Below, piece after piece: positions 25,413-35,900 of a stretch of DNA of 64,000 nucleotides. Numbering within the stretch: the first letter of the stretch is position 1; each line of letters opens with the position of its first letter. The translations under genes were made by a program, and so were the position numbers. Origin of the DNA: Streptococcus thermophilus (lineage in GTDB: Bacteria > Actinomycetota > Actinomycetes > Mycobacteriales > Mycobacteriaceae). The stretch is from assembly GCA_900618065.1 (NCBI GenBank), contig UYIL01000003.1, positions 620,001-684,000 of the forward strand. Direction: 5' to 3'. The notes beneath the pieces are model-generated. The model was not told the DNA's origin, ran no database searches, and worked only from the letters and a program-made list of their open reading frames with translations.

Positions 25413-26743
25413 GCGATGGCCGCGAATCCGTGCTTGAGATCGGCGATGATGTCGCGGACATCTTCAATTCCGACGGACAGGCGAATCGTCGCCTGCGTGA
25501 TGCCCGCGCGCGCCAGGCCCGCTTCGTTGGACTGCGAGTGCGTCGTCGACGCCGGGTGCACGACCAGCGAGCGCACGTCACCGATGTTGGCCAGGTTGGA
25601 GTGCAGCGTCAGCGCATCGATGAACGCCCAGGCACGTTCTCTTGCTGCCGTCGGATCCCCGTCGGCAGCAAGGTCGAAGGAGAGAACGGAGCCGGTGTAC
25701 TTCAGCCCGAGTTTCTCCTTCGTGGCGTAGTGCGGGGAGCTGGGCAGGCCAGCGAAGTTCACGGTGGCAACCTGCGGATTCGCATCCAGGAACTGTGCGA
25801 CTTCCAGCGCGTTCGCGTTGTGCTTTTCGACGCGAAGGCCCAACGTGTCCATCCCTTGCAGCGCCAACCACGCGTTGAAGGGGGAAATCGCCGCACCCGT
25901 GTCGCGCAGCACACCCGCGCGCGCCTTCACGGCGAAGGCCGGTGCACCCACATCCGCGTAGACGAGACCGTGGTACGCCGGGTCGGGGTTGGTGAAATAA
26001 GGGAAAACGTCTTGGCCGTCGCGTTGGACGGTCCAGTCGAAAGATCCGCCGTCGATAATCGCTCCGCCGAGCGTCGAGCCATTGCCGGTGTAGAACTTCG
26101 TCGTGGAGACGACAACGATGTCCGCTCCGAGCTCAAGCGGCTTGACCAGCGCGGCTGTGGCCATCGTGTTGTCCACAATGAGCGGGACACGGTTAGCGTG
26201 GGCGACGTCCGCGATGGCAGGAATGTCCAGAATGTCCGCGATCGGGTTGCCGAACGTCTCGCCGTAGAACGCCTTCGTGTTGGGCTTGACCGCAGCCTGC
26301 CAAGAGGCCGGATCGTCCGGGTTGTCCACGAACGTGAACTCGATACCGAGGCGGGGGAGGGTGACCTCGAACAGCGTCTCAGTGCCGCCGTAAAGGCGCG
26401 GGGAGGTGACAATGTGGTCCCCGGTGCTAGCTAGGTTCGTGATCGCCGCTGTCTCCGCCGCCATGCCGGAGGCGAACGCCACCGCCGCGACACCACCCTC
26501 TAGGGAGGCCAGACGGTTCTCGAACGCGTCCTGCGTCGGGTTGGTGATGCGGGTGTAAATCGGCCCCGGGTCAGCCAATGCGAACCTCGCCTGCGCGTGC
26601 TCCGTGTCGTTGAAGACGTAGGAGGTGGTCATGTAAATCGGCTGATTGCGTGCACCGAAGTCAGAGTCGACATTCTGGCCGGCGTGGACGGCGCGGGTGT
26701 CAAAACCCCACTCGCCTGCAGCGCTGTTGTCGTATTGAGGCAT
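25409..26743 (-). CDS. metY: O-acetylhomoserine sulfhydrylase
   Basis: 444 residues, Cys/Met-metabolism PLP enzyme. Makes homocysteine directly from O-acetylhomoserine and sulfide. PLP-site features include VVSTTKFYTGNGSTLGG with the Schiff-base Lys and the RLSVGIEDVRDIIADL end. First gene of the metY-metX operon. Promoter: -35 TTGCAC, 18-base spacer, -10 TAGGTT ending 6 bases before the ATG. No clear McbR box was found here. Confidence 0.96.
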   Translation of the reverse strand: MPQYDNSAAGEWGFDTRAVHAGQNVDSDFGARNQPIYMTTSYVFNDTEHAQARFALADPGPIYTRITNPTQDAFENRLASLEGGVAAVAFASGMAAETAAITNLASTGDHIVTSPRLYGGTETLFEVTLPRLGIEFTFVDNPDDPASWQAAVKPNTKAFYGETFGNPIADILDIPAIADVAHANRVPLIVDNTMATAALVKPLELGADIVVVSTTKFYTGNGSTLGGAIIDGGSFDWTVQRDGQDVFPYFTNPDPAYHGLVYADVGAPAFAVKARAGVLRDTGAAISPFNAWLALQGMDTLGLRVEKHNANALEVAQFLDANPQVATVNFAGLPSSPHYATKEKLGLKYTGSVLSFDLAADGDPTAARERAWAFIDALTLHSNLANIGDVRSLVVHPASTTHSQSNEAGLARAGITQATIRLSVGIEDVRDIIADLKHGFAAIA

Positions 26744-26749
26744 ATTTCC

Positions 26750-26779
26750 AACCTAGAAGCCCCCTGGTGCAGGGTGCAA
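26750..26779 (-). promoter_or_regulatory. metYX promoter (leaderless)
   Basis: Reverse strand: TTGCAC (26774-26779), 18 bases, TAGGTT (26750-26755), 6 bases, ATG. A short CCCTG-CAC-CAGGG inverted repeat lies in the spacer and could be an operator. Confidence 0.55.
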
Positions 26780-26782
26780 GAA

Positions 26783-26807
26783 AGCCACGTGAATTTTATT
26801 CGTGGCT
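26783..26807 (-). terminator. Terminator at the end of the MoxR/VWA/SWIM operon
   Basis: Stem AGCCACG / CGTGGCT overlaps the SWIM gene stop codon; on the reverse strand it is followed by TTTCTT. It separates the island from metY. Confidence 0.6.
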
Positions 26808-28410
26808 AACAGACGGCGGCAACAGCGAGCCAGCGGCGGGGAAGATCGCTCACGTCGGCGCGGAAACGCCCGTCGAACCCGCGGGTGCCTGCCGCGGCGG
26901 CCTCGGCTAAGCACTCGAGGAGGTCCGCCCGGTGTCCGCTAGCGTGCGCGCGCAGCCAGGCGGCATCGGCCATGAGGCGGTCGCGGTTGGTTCCCGTCGC
27001 CCCGCGCCGCCCCTGCCGGGCGACAGCATCGCGCCAGCGCCGCAGCACCGTCGCCGGTTCCACCCGCGAGGACGCCACCGCCTTCGGCGCCACGTCGTGG
27101 GGGGCACCGAGCCAGTGCTCATTCGGCCGGTCCAGCCCCGGAAACACCCAGGTGCCGTCGTGGCCGACTCCGATGAGCACCCAGGGTGACCGGCCCGGTT
27201 CTTCCGGCCGCCGCTGCCGCAGGCGCAGCTGCACCTCGACTCCTACCGCGCTGGCCAGCACCCGCAAGGTTGGGACGCCCAGCTGTTCGGCCGCCGGGGT
27301 GACCTGGCAGCGCAGCGGACCATCGTCAGTCTCAACAACGAGCACCGGGTGCAGCCCGCCGTCTTCCACCCCGGCCAGGACACCGTCTCCGACCCACCAG
27401 TCCTTAGCCGGCACAGCGGACTCGTCCGGGGTGCGGGCGCTGGCGCGGACCTTCGCTCCGCGACCGAGCCTGCCGTCGGCTGAGGCGGTGGCGTGGGTGA
27501 GCAGCAACCCGCTGCGCGCAAGATCATGATGGTTCAGCCCAAGTTCAGCAAACCCAGCGCTGGCGCGGTACGCCTGATCCACCTGTGTCTCATCCCCGGG
27601 AACCACAGACGGCAGCTGCCAGACGTAGCCGTCGCGCTCATCCACAAGATAGGTGATCACACCCGCGTAACCGGATCTGGTCAGCACCGGCTCGCACGCC
27701 CACCCGCGCAGCTTCAAACCTCCCACCGGTTGGTAGGTCCGCCGCGCTGTGCCGACGGCATCGACGCTCAACGTGTCCGTTTCCTGTCCGTGCCGGAGTT
27801 GGTGGGTGGCCATCGCGGTATCCACCAGCACCGAGATAGCGGCCTCCGTCACCCGCCCGTCTGCGCTGCCCAGTTCACCGTGTAACCGTGCGAACGAAGA
27901 CGCCAACAGCGGAAGACGTTGCACCCGCGCCGCAGAAACGAGCCGGAGAACCGCCGCACGGTCCGACGCGGTGAGGCCGCCCAGCCCCCGGTCGAGCAGA
28001 CCCATCAGGCACTCTTCAGCGAGGGAAAGAGTGGCCAACTGGTCGTCTGTCAGCGATAACGGTTCGTCGGAGGATTCAGGATCAGCTGCATTTTCCACGT
28101 CGGCGGGCTCGACAGATTCGGCGGGATCTGCAGCGTCGTCAGGGCTGGCAGCTGTCGGCGGGCAGGCCGTGAGCACCTGAGCAAGGTGGAGGCACCGTGG
28201 GCTAAGCAGGCAGTCGCATTCTGCGCCGGCGGGCGGGTCAAGTGTCACGGTGGCGGTGCCGACTGTCACGGTGGTGCCGTCGATAGTCCAGCTATCGGGA
28301 TCGGCAGTGCCCAGGCGTTTCTGCAGGCGGCCGGGAAGCGCTTCGATCGTGGCGGCGACAAAGTCCGGGTCCATGCCGGGCAAGTCGTGGCGGGAATCGG
28401 GGTGCGTCAT
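26806..28410 (-). CDS. SWIM zinc-finger protein
   Basis: 534 residues from ATG 28410, which overlaps the stop of the preceding gene by 4 bases (ATGA). The SWIM motif CDCLLSPRCLHLAQ (CxC...CxH) lies near residues 60-75; the rest is a conserved, mostly helical region with no catalytic motif I recognise. SWIM proteins such as YehQ accompany MoxR/VWA genes. It is the last gene of the island operon. Role: zinc-dependent nucleic-acid or protein binding, unproven. Confidence 0.8.
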   Translation of the reverse strand: MTHPDSRHDLPGMDPDFVAATIEALPGRLQKRLGTADPDSWTIDGTTVTVGTATVTLDPPAGAECDCLLSPRCLHLAQVLTACPPTAASPDDAADPAESVEPADVENAADPESSDEPLSLTDDQLATLSLAEECLMGLLDRGLGGLTASDRAAVLRLVSAARVQRLPLLASSFARLHGELGSADGRVTEAAISVLVDTAMATHQLRHGQETDTLSVDAVGTARRTYQPVGGLKLRGWACEPVLTRSGYAGVITYLVDERDGYVWQLPSVVPGDETQVDQAYRASAGFAELGLNHHDLARSGLLLTHATASADGRLGRGAKVRASARTPDESAVPAKDWWVGDGVLAGVEDGGLHPVLVVETDDGPLRCQVTPAAEQLGVPTLRVLASAVGVEVQLRLRQRRPEEPGRSPWVLIGVGHDGTWVFPGLDRPNEHWLGAPHDVAPKAVASSRVEPATVLRRWRDAVARQGRRGATGTNRDRLMADAAWLRAHASGHRADLLECLAEAAAAGTRGFDGRFRADVSDLPRRWLAVAAVC

Positions 28411-31400
28411 TGCTGCACCTGCTCTGCCACCCACCGCGCTAGGGCTGTCGGGGAGACCGCGGAGACGGCCATGCCAGCGTCAGCGAGCTGCCCGGCGATT
28501 CCCGCGTTGTACCGGGCCTGGCCCGTGTCGTCGAGGGCGGCGCACCCGAGCAGCCGCACTCCCGCATCGTTGAGCGCCTGAACGCGGGCGAGCAACCTCT
28601 CCACGGAGCCGCCTTCGTCGAAGTCACTAATGATGATCAGTAACGTGCGCGACGGCACGGTCACGTGTTCTTGGGCCACTGCCAGTGCGGATGCGATGTC
28701 CGTGCCGCCGCCGATGTGGATCTCGAGCAACAGGGACAGCGGGTCCGAGACATGCCCGCTCAGATCGATCACCTCCGTGGAGAAGGCGAGGAACGTCACC
28801 GACAAAGCGTCGACCCCGGACAGGATGGAGGCAGTGAGTGCCGCGAACACCGTCGACGGCTCCATCGACCCGGATACATCCACGAGCACGATGACATGCC
28901 ACTCAGAGCGCTTGGCAATGGGTTGACGGAAGATCGGTGTGGCCACCACCAGTTGCGGCGTGCCGTCGCTGTCAAGCACCGCGTGGCGCAGGTTGCGGCG
29001 AATCGTGCTCAACGGGTCCAATTCTGGGGAGGGGCGTGTGCTGGGCCGCCAGCCCTGCAGGCCCCGCAGGGCGGGACGCAGCTGGTTGGCCAGCACCTGC
29101 GACAATTCCTCGACCATGCGCCGCAGCACCGGGCGCAGTTTGTCCAAGACGGATTCGGGCATGCCGCCAGCGAGGGTGAGAACGTCGCTCAGCAACTCCA
29201 CGGATGCGCGCGGCTGCGTCTCTGTGAGCAGCTCCATGGCGAACGGGTGGCGCGTGTCCACCGCCGTGGCAGCGATGTCCTCGCGCACCTCTTCACCGAA
29301 GAGCGTGTCGAGCTCGTCGACCCAGTCGCGGGCCGTGGGGTAAGGCGGCTCGCTGCCGGCGCGCCCGCCTAGGGATCCGGCGGTGGATCCTTCGCCGGCG
29401 CCGCTGCCGTAGAGCTGGTCGAGGCTGCGCGCCAAGCGGCGCTGGGAGGGCGACGACGATTCACTACCCCGCCGTCCCAGCACCAACTCCCACCGCTGCG
29501 CCGGGGTGAGCGCCATGGAGGTGAGCCCCAGCCGCTGGAGGCGTTCCCAGGCGGCGATGTCGTCGGCTGCCCAGCGGCCGAGCTCTTCGACCGGCACGTT
29601 GACAGGGCGCGCGCGGTCAGCTCCGACAGCGTCCATGAGACGTTCGCGTTCGGCGGCGGACAGCGGGTCGAACCCGCCGCGCAATGCGGGCAGGCGCGCG
29701 ATGAACAAGGCCTCCTCGAGGTCCTCGACACCGCCGCGGAGGTCGTCGAGGAGGTGAGAATCGTCGGTAAGCAATTCGGGGCTCGCGCTGATGAACCCCG
29801 TCAACCAGCGGCGCAGGTCCATGCGGCCCGACGAGGTGGCGGCAGCTCGGATCCGCGTGGCGATGCTGGGCAGACCCTCCGGTTGCGCCCCGAGCCGGTG
29901 CAATAGTGCGGACGCTGCGCCCTGCATCAGCGGCGACGCTTCTGTCACGAATCCTGTGAGGGTGTGCGTAAGCCGCAGCCCGAGGTCCGCATGCTGCAGC
30001 GCGACAAGATGCCCTAACGCGGCGGCATCGTCCGGTTCGTCGCTGCCTGCAAGTCCGCTGACTTGGGCGACCGCGGCGCGCGAGAGGATGTCCAGCGCTT
30101 CTGCGATCGCTTTACGACGCTCCGGCTCCACCCGCAGCATCCCCGCCACGGTTCCTTCGCTCATGGCCACTACGGCAGTGAGCACGCTTGCCAATGTGCT
30201 CACTCCGGCGCGACCGGGCAGCGTGTCTGCCACCGCACCCAGCCACCAGTCGAACTCGTCGAGCAGGCCCGCGGCGGCGGCATCCGCGAGACCCGTCGCG
30301 AGAACATAGTCGACAGTCACGTCATCCGCATCGTCCATCGGGTGTGGCCGGCGAGCGCGCAGCGTGCCGGCCGCGGCTTGTTCCACGGTCACTCCGTAGC
30401 GGGAGGCGCGGGCGAGACTGGTGTCGGTAGCAGCGTCATACAGCACCGTCCACCGCGTGCTCACTGCCTGTGCGCCGCCGACACCTGCGACGTGGTCGGG
30501 AACGGCGTAACCGATCGCGGCGACTCGGCAGCGGTGCAAGAACACCTCGCGGCGGGTGTCCAGCGTGTCTTGCGGCGACGAGTTTTTCAGGCGCAGCGGC
30601 TCCAACGTGAGTTCGCGCGAGGGCTCCCCCGGGCCGGGCAAGCGCAGATCCTCAATCTGTGCGAGGAATTCGGGGGCCAATCCGGACTTCGGAGTACCCG
30701 GCGCAAGCTGGCCCACGCCGGTGCCCACGAGAATGTCTTGGGCGACCCGGGCGACGACGCGCCCGCGCCCGAGCACATCACCCTGGGCGAACACGCTCGT
30801 GCACGCCTCCAACAGCTCTCGGCGCCCCGGCACCGGGAGTGCCCGTAGCGCCGCGAGATCGAGCGCCATGCGGTGCGCCTCTTGGATCTCACCCGGGCCG
30901 CAGGGGTGCCCCTGCGCGCGGATGCCGGACGCCATGCGGGTCAGCAAAGTAGCCACGGCGTCCTCGAACGCAGCCCGGTCGCTACCGTACTCCAGCACCG
31001 CCTCCTGCCAGCGCGGGTCACGAATGCCCGAGGGGTACCCCGAACGCGAATCCAGCAGCGCGTGGGAGTACGGGACCAGGCTCGCCGTTGTTGTGCGGCT
31101 GTTCCGCAGCGGCTGAAGTTCGCTGAGCAGCGCAGCGTCCGCTGTCGCGTCTTCGCTGATGCGGGTCTCGGTGAGCGCCGGGCTGTGCCACGCGCCCGTG
31201 ACTGCGGCGATGCGGGGGCCGTGTTCGGCGCGGGCGCGGCGGATGTCCTCACGCATGGAGGCTTCGCGGGCAGCGGTGCGGGCATCAAGCGGCTGGCCCT
31301 GCCGGTACGCCCAGCCGAAGGCCAACGCGGCGCGCCGGACTGCCTCGCCGCTCGCCCCGGCAGAAGGCACTTCGACTAGGCGGTCCCACGAGTCGTCGTG

Positions 31401-31865
31401 GTGGTCGGCGTGGACGTGGCTGTCAAGGAAGCGGCCCACGCTCGAGGTGGGGTGCTCGCTGTCATCGGGTGTATCCCCCTCGGCTGGGCTCGCGCCGGGG
31501 GAGAGGTCTGCGCAGATCACCGGCACCCCGTGCGCGTGTGCCCAACGCAGTGCGGCGAGCTCTGGGCTGAAGTCAGCCATCGGCCAAAAACTGATCCCGC
31601 CGCCGTCATCAGCAACTGCGAACGCCATCGGTGCGACGGCCTCAGGGTGGGCGATCCATTCGCACCACGGTGCTGCTTCTTCCGGCATTTCTAGCACCAG
31701 CGCATCCGGCTGCGCGTGGTCTAAAAGCTCCGGAAGCACGCGTGAGAGCGACGGCGAATGGTGGCGCACACCGATCAGGTACACAGAATCGCCGGCGAGC
31801 TTATCGACGGCCCCTGCAACCTCCAGCTCCGCCCTTTCCGCGCGAATCACGTGGTCGGTGGCCAT
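28407..31865 (-). CDS. DUF5682-VWA fusion protein
   Basis: 1152 residues. The N-terminal two thirds are a DUF5682-type domain (begins near VYLIGVRHHSPSLSRVLPELL, with LEMPEEAAPW and an AVTGAWHSPAL segment, reminiscent of TraB/ChaN-like folds). The C-terminal 160 residues are a von Willebrand A domain with an intact MIDAS: DVSGS near residue 994, GGGTD and SDFDEGG. In many genomes these are two genes; here they are fused. The ATG at 31865 follows the MoxR stop by 1 base. VWA proteins usually work with the adjacent MoxR ATPase as a chaperone-like pair; the target is unknown. Confidence 0.8.
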   Translation of the reverse strand: MATDHVIRAERAELEVAGAVDKLAGDSVYLIGVRHHSPSLSRVLPELLDHAQPDALVLEMPEEAAPWCEWIAHPEAVAPMAFAVADDGGGISFWPMADFSPELAALRWAHAHGVPVICADLSPGASPAEGDTPDDSEHPTSSVGRFLDSHVHADHHDDSWDRLVEVPSAGASGEAVRRAALAFGWAYRQGQPLDARTAAREASMREDIRRARAEHGPRIAAVTGAWHSPALTETRISEDATADAALLSELQPLRNSRTTTASLVPYSHALLDSRSGYPSGIRDPRWQEAVLEYGSDRAAFEDAVATLLTRMASGIRAQGHPCGPGEIQEAHRMALDLAALRALPVPGRRELLEACTSVFAQGDVLGRGRVVARVAQDILVGTGVGQLAPGTPKSGLAPEFLAQIEDLRLPGPGEPSRELTLEPLRLKNSSPQDTLDTRREVFLHRCRVAAIGYAVPDHVAGVGGAQAVSTRWTVLYDAATDTSLARASRYGVTVEQAAAGTLRARRPHPMDDADDVTVDYVLATGLADAAAAGLLDEFDWWLGAVADTLPGRAGVSTLASVLTAVVAMSEGTVAGMLRVEPERRKAIAEALDILSRAAVAQVSGLAGSDEPDDAAALGHLVALQHADLGLRLTHTLTGFVTEASPLMQGAASALLHRLGAQPEGLPSIATRIRAAATSSGRMDLRRWLTGFISASPELLTDDSHLLDDLRGGVEDLEEALFIARLPALRGGFDPLSAAERERLMDAVGADRARPVNVPVEELGRWAADDIAAWERLQRLGLTSMALTPAQRWELVLGRRGSESSSPSQRRLARSLDQLYGSGAGEGSTAGSLGGRAGSEPPYPTARDWVDELDTLFGEEVREDIAATAVDTRHPFAMELLTETQPRASVELLSDVLTLAGGMPESVLDKLRPVLRRMVEELSQVLANQLRPALRGLQGWRPSTRPSPELDPLSTIRRNLRHAVLDSDGTPQLVVATPIFRQPIAKRSEWHVIVLVDVSGSMEPSTVFAALTASILSGVDALSVTFLAFSTEVIDLSGHVSDPLSLLLEIHIGGGTDIASALAVAQEHVTVPSRTLLIIISDFDEGGSVERLLARVQALNDAGVRLLGCAALDDTGQARYNAGIAGQLADAGMAVSAVSPTALARWVAEQVQQ

Positions 31866-31866
31866 A

Positions 31867-32967
31867 TCAGGCGAGTTCGTCGCGCTGGTCCCACAGGGTG
31901 CGCCACGCGGCGGCACCCTCCTCGGCCCGGCGGTGGACAACCGCGTCCCAGTAGCCGCGCAAGCGGTCGGCGTCAGCCGGGTCGTCCTTGCGGACAACGC
32001 CGAGCAGGTGGCCGGCCAAGTCGCGCAGCCCGTCGCTGCGGGCAGGAAAGTAGGCGGCCGACAAGGCGATCGAGGTGCTCACGGACACCGCCTCTGCGGT
32101 GGAGAGAACCGTGGTGGGCTTTTCCACCGGCCACCCTTCGCGGCTCACGCCGGCGCGCAGGTCGCGGAACGCGGTGACGAGGACTTCCACGACGACATCG
32201 TCGACAGGAGTATCGATCTGCGCGGCATCCAGCGCCCGCTTCGTTTGGGCTGTCACGAGGGCGACTTCGGCGTCCAGGTCGGCGATGGGGTGGACCGTCT
32301 CAAAGCTGAAGCGGCGCTTCAGAGCTGCACTCATTTCGGATACCCCGCGGTCGCGCAGGTTCGCCGTGCCGATGAGGCCGAAGCCTTCGGTCGCGGCCAC
32401 GGACATGTCCCCGAGCTCGGGCACGGCGATGCGGCGCTCCGACAGCAGCGACACCAGCGAGTCCTGCACCTCCGGCAGGCAGCGGGTGATTTCTTCGATC
32501 CGGGCAACCTGGCCCTGCTCCATGGCGCGCATCACCGGGCTGGGCACCAGCGCCTCCCGCGTCGGCCCCTGGCCCAGCAGCATGGCGTAGTTCCAGCCAT
32601 AGCGCAGCTGATCCTCGGTCGTGCCGGCGGTGCCTTGCACAACCAACGCGGAGGTTCCGCAGATTGCGGCCGACAACAGCTCTGAGAGCATGGACTTGGC
32701 GGTGCCGGGCTCACCGACGAGCATGAGTCCGCGCGAGCCGGCTAGCGTGATCACGCAGCGTTCCACGAGTGCGGGATCGCCCACGTACTTCGGCGCAATG
32801 GTCAGTTTCGAGCGGCCAGCCTTCAAATCGGCGCCGCCCATGATGAACGTGACTACTGCGCGCGGTGTCAGCCGCCACCCGGGTGGGCGCGTGCCGGTGT
32901 CCCAGCGCCCCAGAAACTCCAATTCTTTGGCGTAGCGCTCTTCAGCGAGCACGACCTGTTGCGTCAT
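31867..32967 (-). CDS. MoxR-family AAA+ ATPase
   Basis: 366 residues. Walker A GEPGTAKS at 85-92, a Walker B region around RIEEITRC (residue order typical of AAA_5/MoxR), and sensor 1 GLIGTANLRDRG. It resembles YehL. MoxR ATPases are thought to remodel partners together with VWA proteins, and a VWA fusion is the next gene. Its ATG overlaps the stop of the upstream giant pseudogene by 4 bases. Confidence 0.88.
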   Translation of the reverse strand: MTQQVVLAEERYAKELEFLGRWDTGTRPPGWRLTPRAVVTFIMGGADLKAGRSKLTIAPKYVGDPALVERCVITLAGSRGLMLVGEPGTAKSMLSELLSAAICGTSALVVQGTAGTTEDQLRYGWNYAMLLGQGPTREALVPSPVMRAMEQGQVARIEEITRCLPEVQDSLVSLLSERRIAVPELGDMSVAATEGFGLIGTANLRDRGVSEMSAALKRRFSFETVHPIADLDAEVALVTAQTKRALDAAQIDTPVDDVVVEVLVTAFRDLRAGVSREGWPVEKPTTVLSTAEAVSVSTSIALSAAYFPARSDGLRDLAGHLLGVVRKDDPADADRLRGYWDAVVHRRAEEGAAAWRTLWDQRDELA

Positions 32968-35900
32968 CGGCGTCTCCTTCGGGTGGTTTCCAGTTCGGCG
33001 AAACGCGGTGCATCCTCACCTTGCGAGCGCTCCCAGCACGCAGCGAACCATTCCGGCGGTGGTAGCGGCGCCACCGGAATACCCAACTGGGGTTCGTACA
33101 CGCCACGGTATCCCGTCGGCTCGATGGCGAACGCACTGAGCTTCCACAGCTCGATGGGCAACTCCGGAGCAGTCGCATCGATCCAGCCGCCCATGAGGAA
33201 GAAACTGCGCCCGGAACGGGGCCGTTTCCCGGCCACAACGACATCGGCGGCGACCAGCTCATCACCCGCGCGGGTGATGTCGGCCTTCTTCCAGTTGTTC
33301 CAGCGGCGCACGTTGGCGTCTGTGGGATCGGGCCATGCCAGCAACTGCAGGTAGTAGCGGGCGGCATCCTCGCTGACGCCCAGTGCAGCAGCCGCCTCCG
33401 CCACCAGGCCAGGCGCGGAGACGAGAGGGTCGCGCGGCTCGCCGTCGCCCGGTTGCCGCAGCCACTCGGCGAAGGCAGTCAGAGCCCCACGCACATGGTA
33501 GACGGCCGCCTGGACAACCAACCTTTGCTCGGAGTCCCTCAAGTCCTTGGCCCACTCACGTGCCACTGCCAAGTCGGGGTCAGCCGGGTCGGTGATCCCG
33601 GTGAAGTCGAGGTACACCCAGTCTGACGAGGACTCCTGGAACAGGGTGAATCGACCCGACTGGATGGTCTTGTGGCTCTTATCGCCGGGCACCCTCTCCG
33701 GCACACCGATGGCGCGGCGCAGCTTGCTGCAGGACTTGTCGGCCCAGGCGACACCGATCATTACGTGGTCGATTCCCCTCGGGTTCGCGTGCAACCGTTC
33801 AGCGTAATCCGCTAGCACGGGACGCAGCGGATCAGAAAGATCCAGCTCGCTCGCTACCCAGAACAGGGCCGCCATCTCTTCACCCCACGCGGTCTCCGAG
33901 TCACCGTCGCCCGCGTGTTGGGCAGCGACCACGCGCTGCGTTACCTCTTCCGACAGCGTCTTCGGTTTCCGCTTGGCGATGTGGGGTGGCAGCGGCGGCA
34001 GGTAGGCGGGTCCGTGTTGGGACCAGAACTGGGCCATGGATGCGGTGTCCAAACCGTCGTCAAGCAGTGTGCTGGCATCTTCGGGCACACCCGCAGCCAA
34101 CACACCAAGGAATTGCTCGCTTTGGTCCCACAGCCGCTCCCGGGCGAGCTTCGCTTCATCCACCTTCAACCCCATGGCGGTGCGCAATTCCTTCGACAGG
34201 AAGTTGACCTCAAGTGCGCGGAAGTTGGGAAACCCGGCCATGATCAAGTGCGCATCCGCCAGTGGCGATCCAGTGGCAGCGGCGAAAGCTTCGCCTGGCT
34301 CCGGCGACCACGGCCGCGGGCCCTCGGCACTGATCCGCTCAAGCAGAGCATCGAAAACCGGCTCAAGATCGGTGCGCGAGGCAGGGATCTCCGCACGATC
34401 CTTCAGCGGAACCGCTTGACCACCCGCCGTCACAGGTTCGCTGCCCGCAGCCCGGACAATCACCTCGTCACGCGTGAAGGGCGAGAGAAGGTTCTTCGAC
34501 TGAGGCGGTAGTTGCTTGTCCCGGCTTGCCGGGTACGGGATGCTCTGATACGTCTCCACGACGAGGTTCTCTGCTCCCAGAACACCTGCGTCACGCATCA
34601 CCGTCCATAGTTCCTTCAACCCCTGGACTTCTTCTGCAGTCCGGCCTGGGATCGCTGCGAGGGTGAGCAAAGCATCGCCGAAACCGAGCAGGTGCATCCA
34701 GTCGCTGCTGCCATGACGGCGGTAGTCGAATTGCGGTTTTGTGGATACGTGACGGTCGTGCAGCCCCAGCTCCGACGCGCCTTTCCAAATGTCAACGGCA
34801 TCGAAGGCATCCAGCTTAAACCGTTTGACGGGATCAACAACGTGCCGGTGCTCCGCAAAGGTCGGGGCCGGTGTCAATGTTTCTGCCTGTGTCTCCGCGT
34901 CCGGCTGCGGCCAGGAGTTAGTCACGTCATGCACAACGCACGCAATGGCATAGCGCAGTACCGGATCTTCCAGACCGAGCAGGTCGCCTACCGCTGTGCA
35001 CAGCTTCTCGGTGACCCTCGCAGCTTGCTCGGTGTGCGCGTGGTCGATCAGCGGGCGCACGTCGTCGGCGGTGATCGACCGCAAACGATCGCTTACCTCC
35101 TGGTCGCGTACGCGAGTGTGGTGCCACCACATAGCGCAGTCGGAATCGGTGCCGCGCAGCGGGATCGGTGCAAGATCATCTGGGTCTACAACCGCCGGGT
35201 CCGAAGCCCATGTGGAAAGAATCCAAGTACCCCCGCCTGGGCGGCGCAAAGTGCCCTGCGCATCTCTGGCGGAGGCACCGGTGACGGTGTATTCGGTTCC
35301 GTCTGCGTCCACGATCAGGCAAAAGTCCGGGTCATCTGGGCGAGTGAACACCGCGTGCCGGTGATAGCCCGTCGCGGTGGAAAAGGGCGAATCGGCCGTC
35401 ACATTTGTCACCGGGCGATGCTGCGAACGCTGCGGATCAAGCACGAGGTCTGGGTGACGGCGGCGTTGCTCCTCCATCCAGTCAGGTAAAGAGGCGCGCC
35501 CTGTCGCACCGGTGTTTGGGTCAATCTCCAGCACCTTTTCGTCTGTGACCAGCCATACTTGCTCGCCGTCCACAAAGAAGTGCTCGCTGCCCGTGGCCCA
35601 CGTCGATTTGCCGGGGCGCATGATCACGCCCTCGGCGAACAGCCGTCCGCCGGGCACCGGCACGGAGACGTTCAACCCTCGGTCGTGAAAGTACTTCAGG
35701 TTGCTCGACATGCCCTTCGGGGCCTCGGGCCACCACACCCGGGGGTTGTTATCGTGATACGTCGCCAGCCCGAACTGGCCGTCGACTTCCTTCACGTCGA
35801 AAATGCTGTTACCGGTCCAATTTGGGATCGTGGTGGAGGTTCGGCCGCGCAGGTATGTGATGCCAGATCTGTTCTCCACAATGACACCGGGCCAACAATC

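Noticed and set aside
26744..26782. SAM riboswitch or McbR site upstream of metY
   Set aside because: Only about 60 bases between genes, a leaderless promoter, and no TAGAC-N6-GTCTA match.
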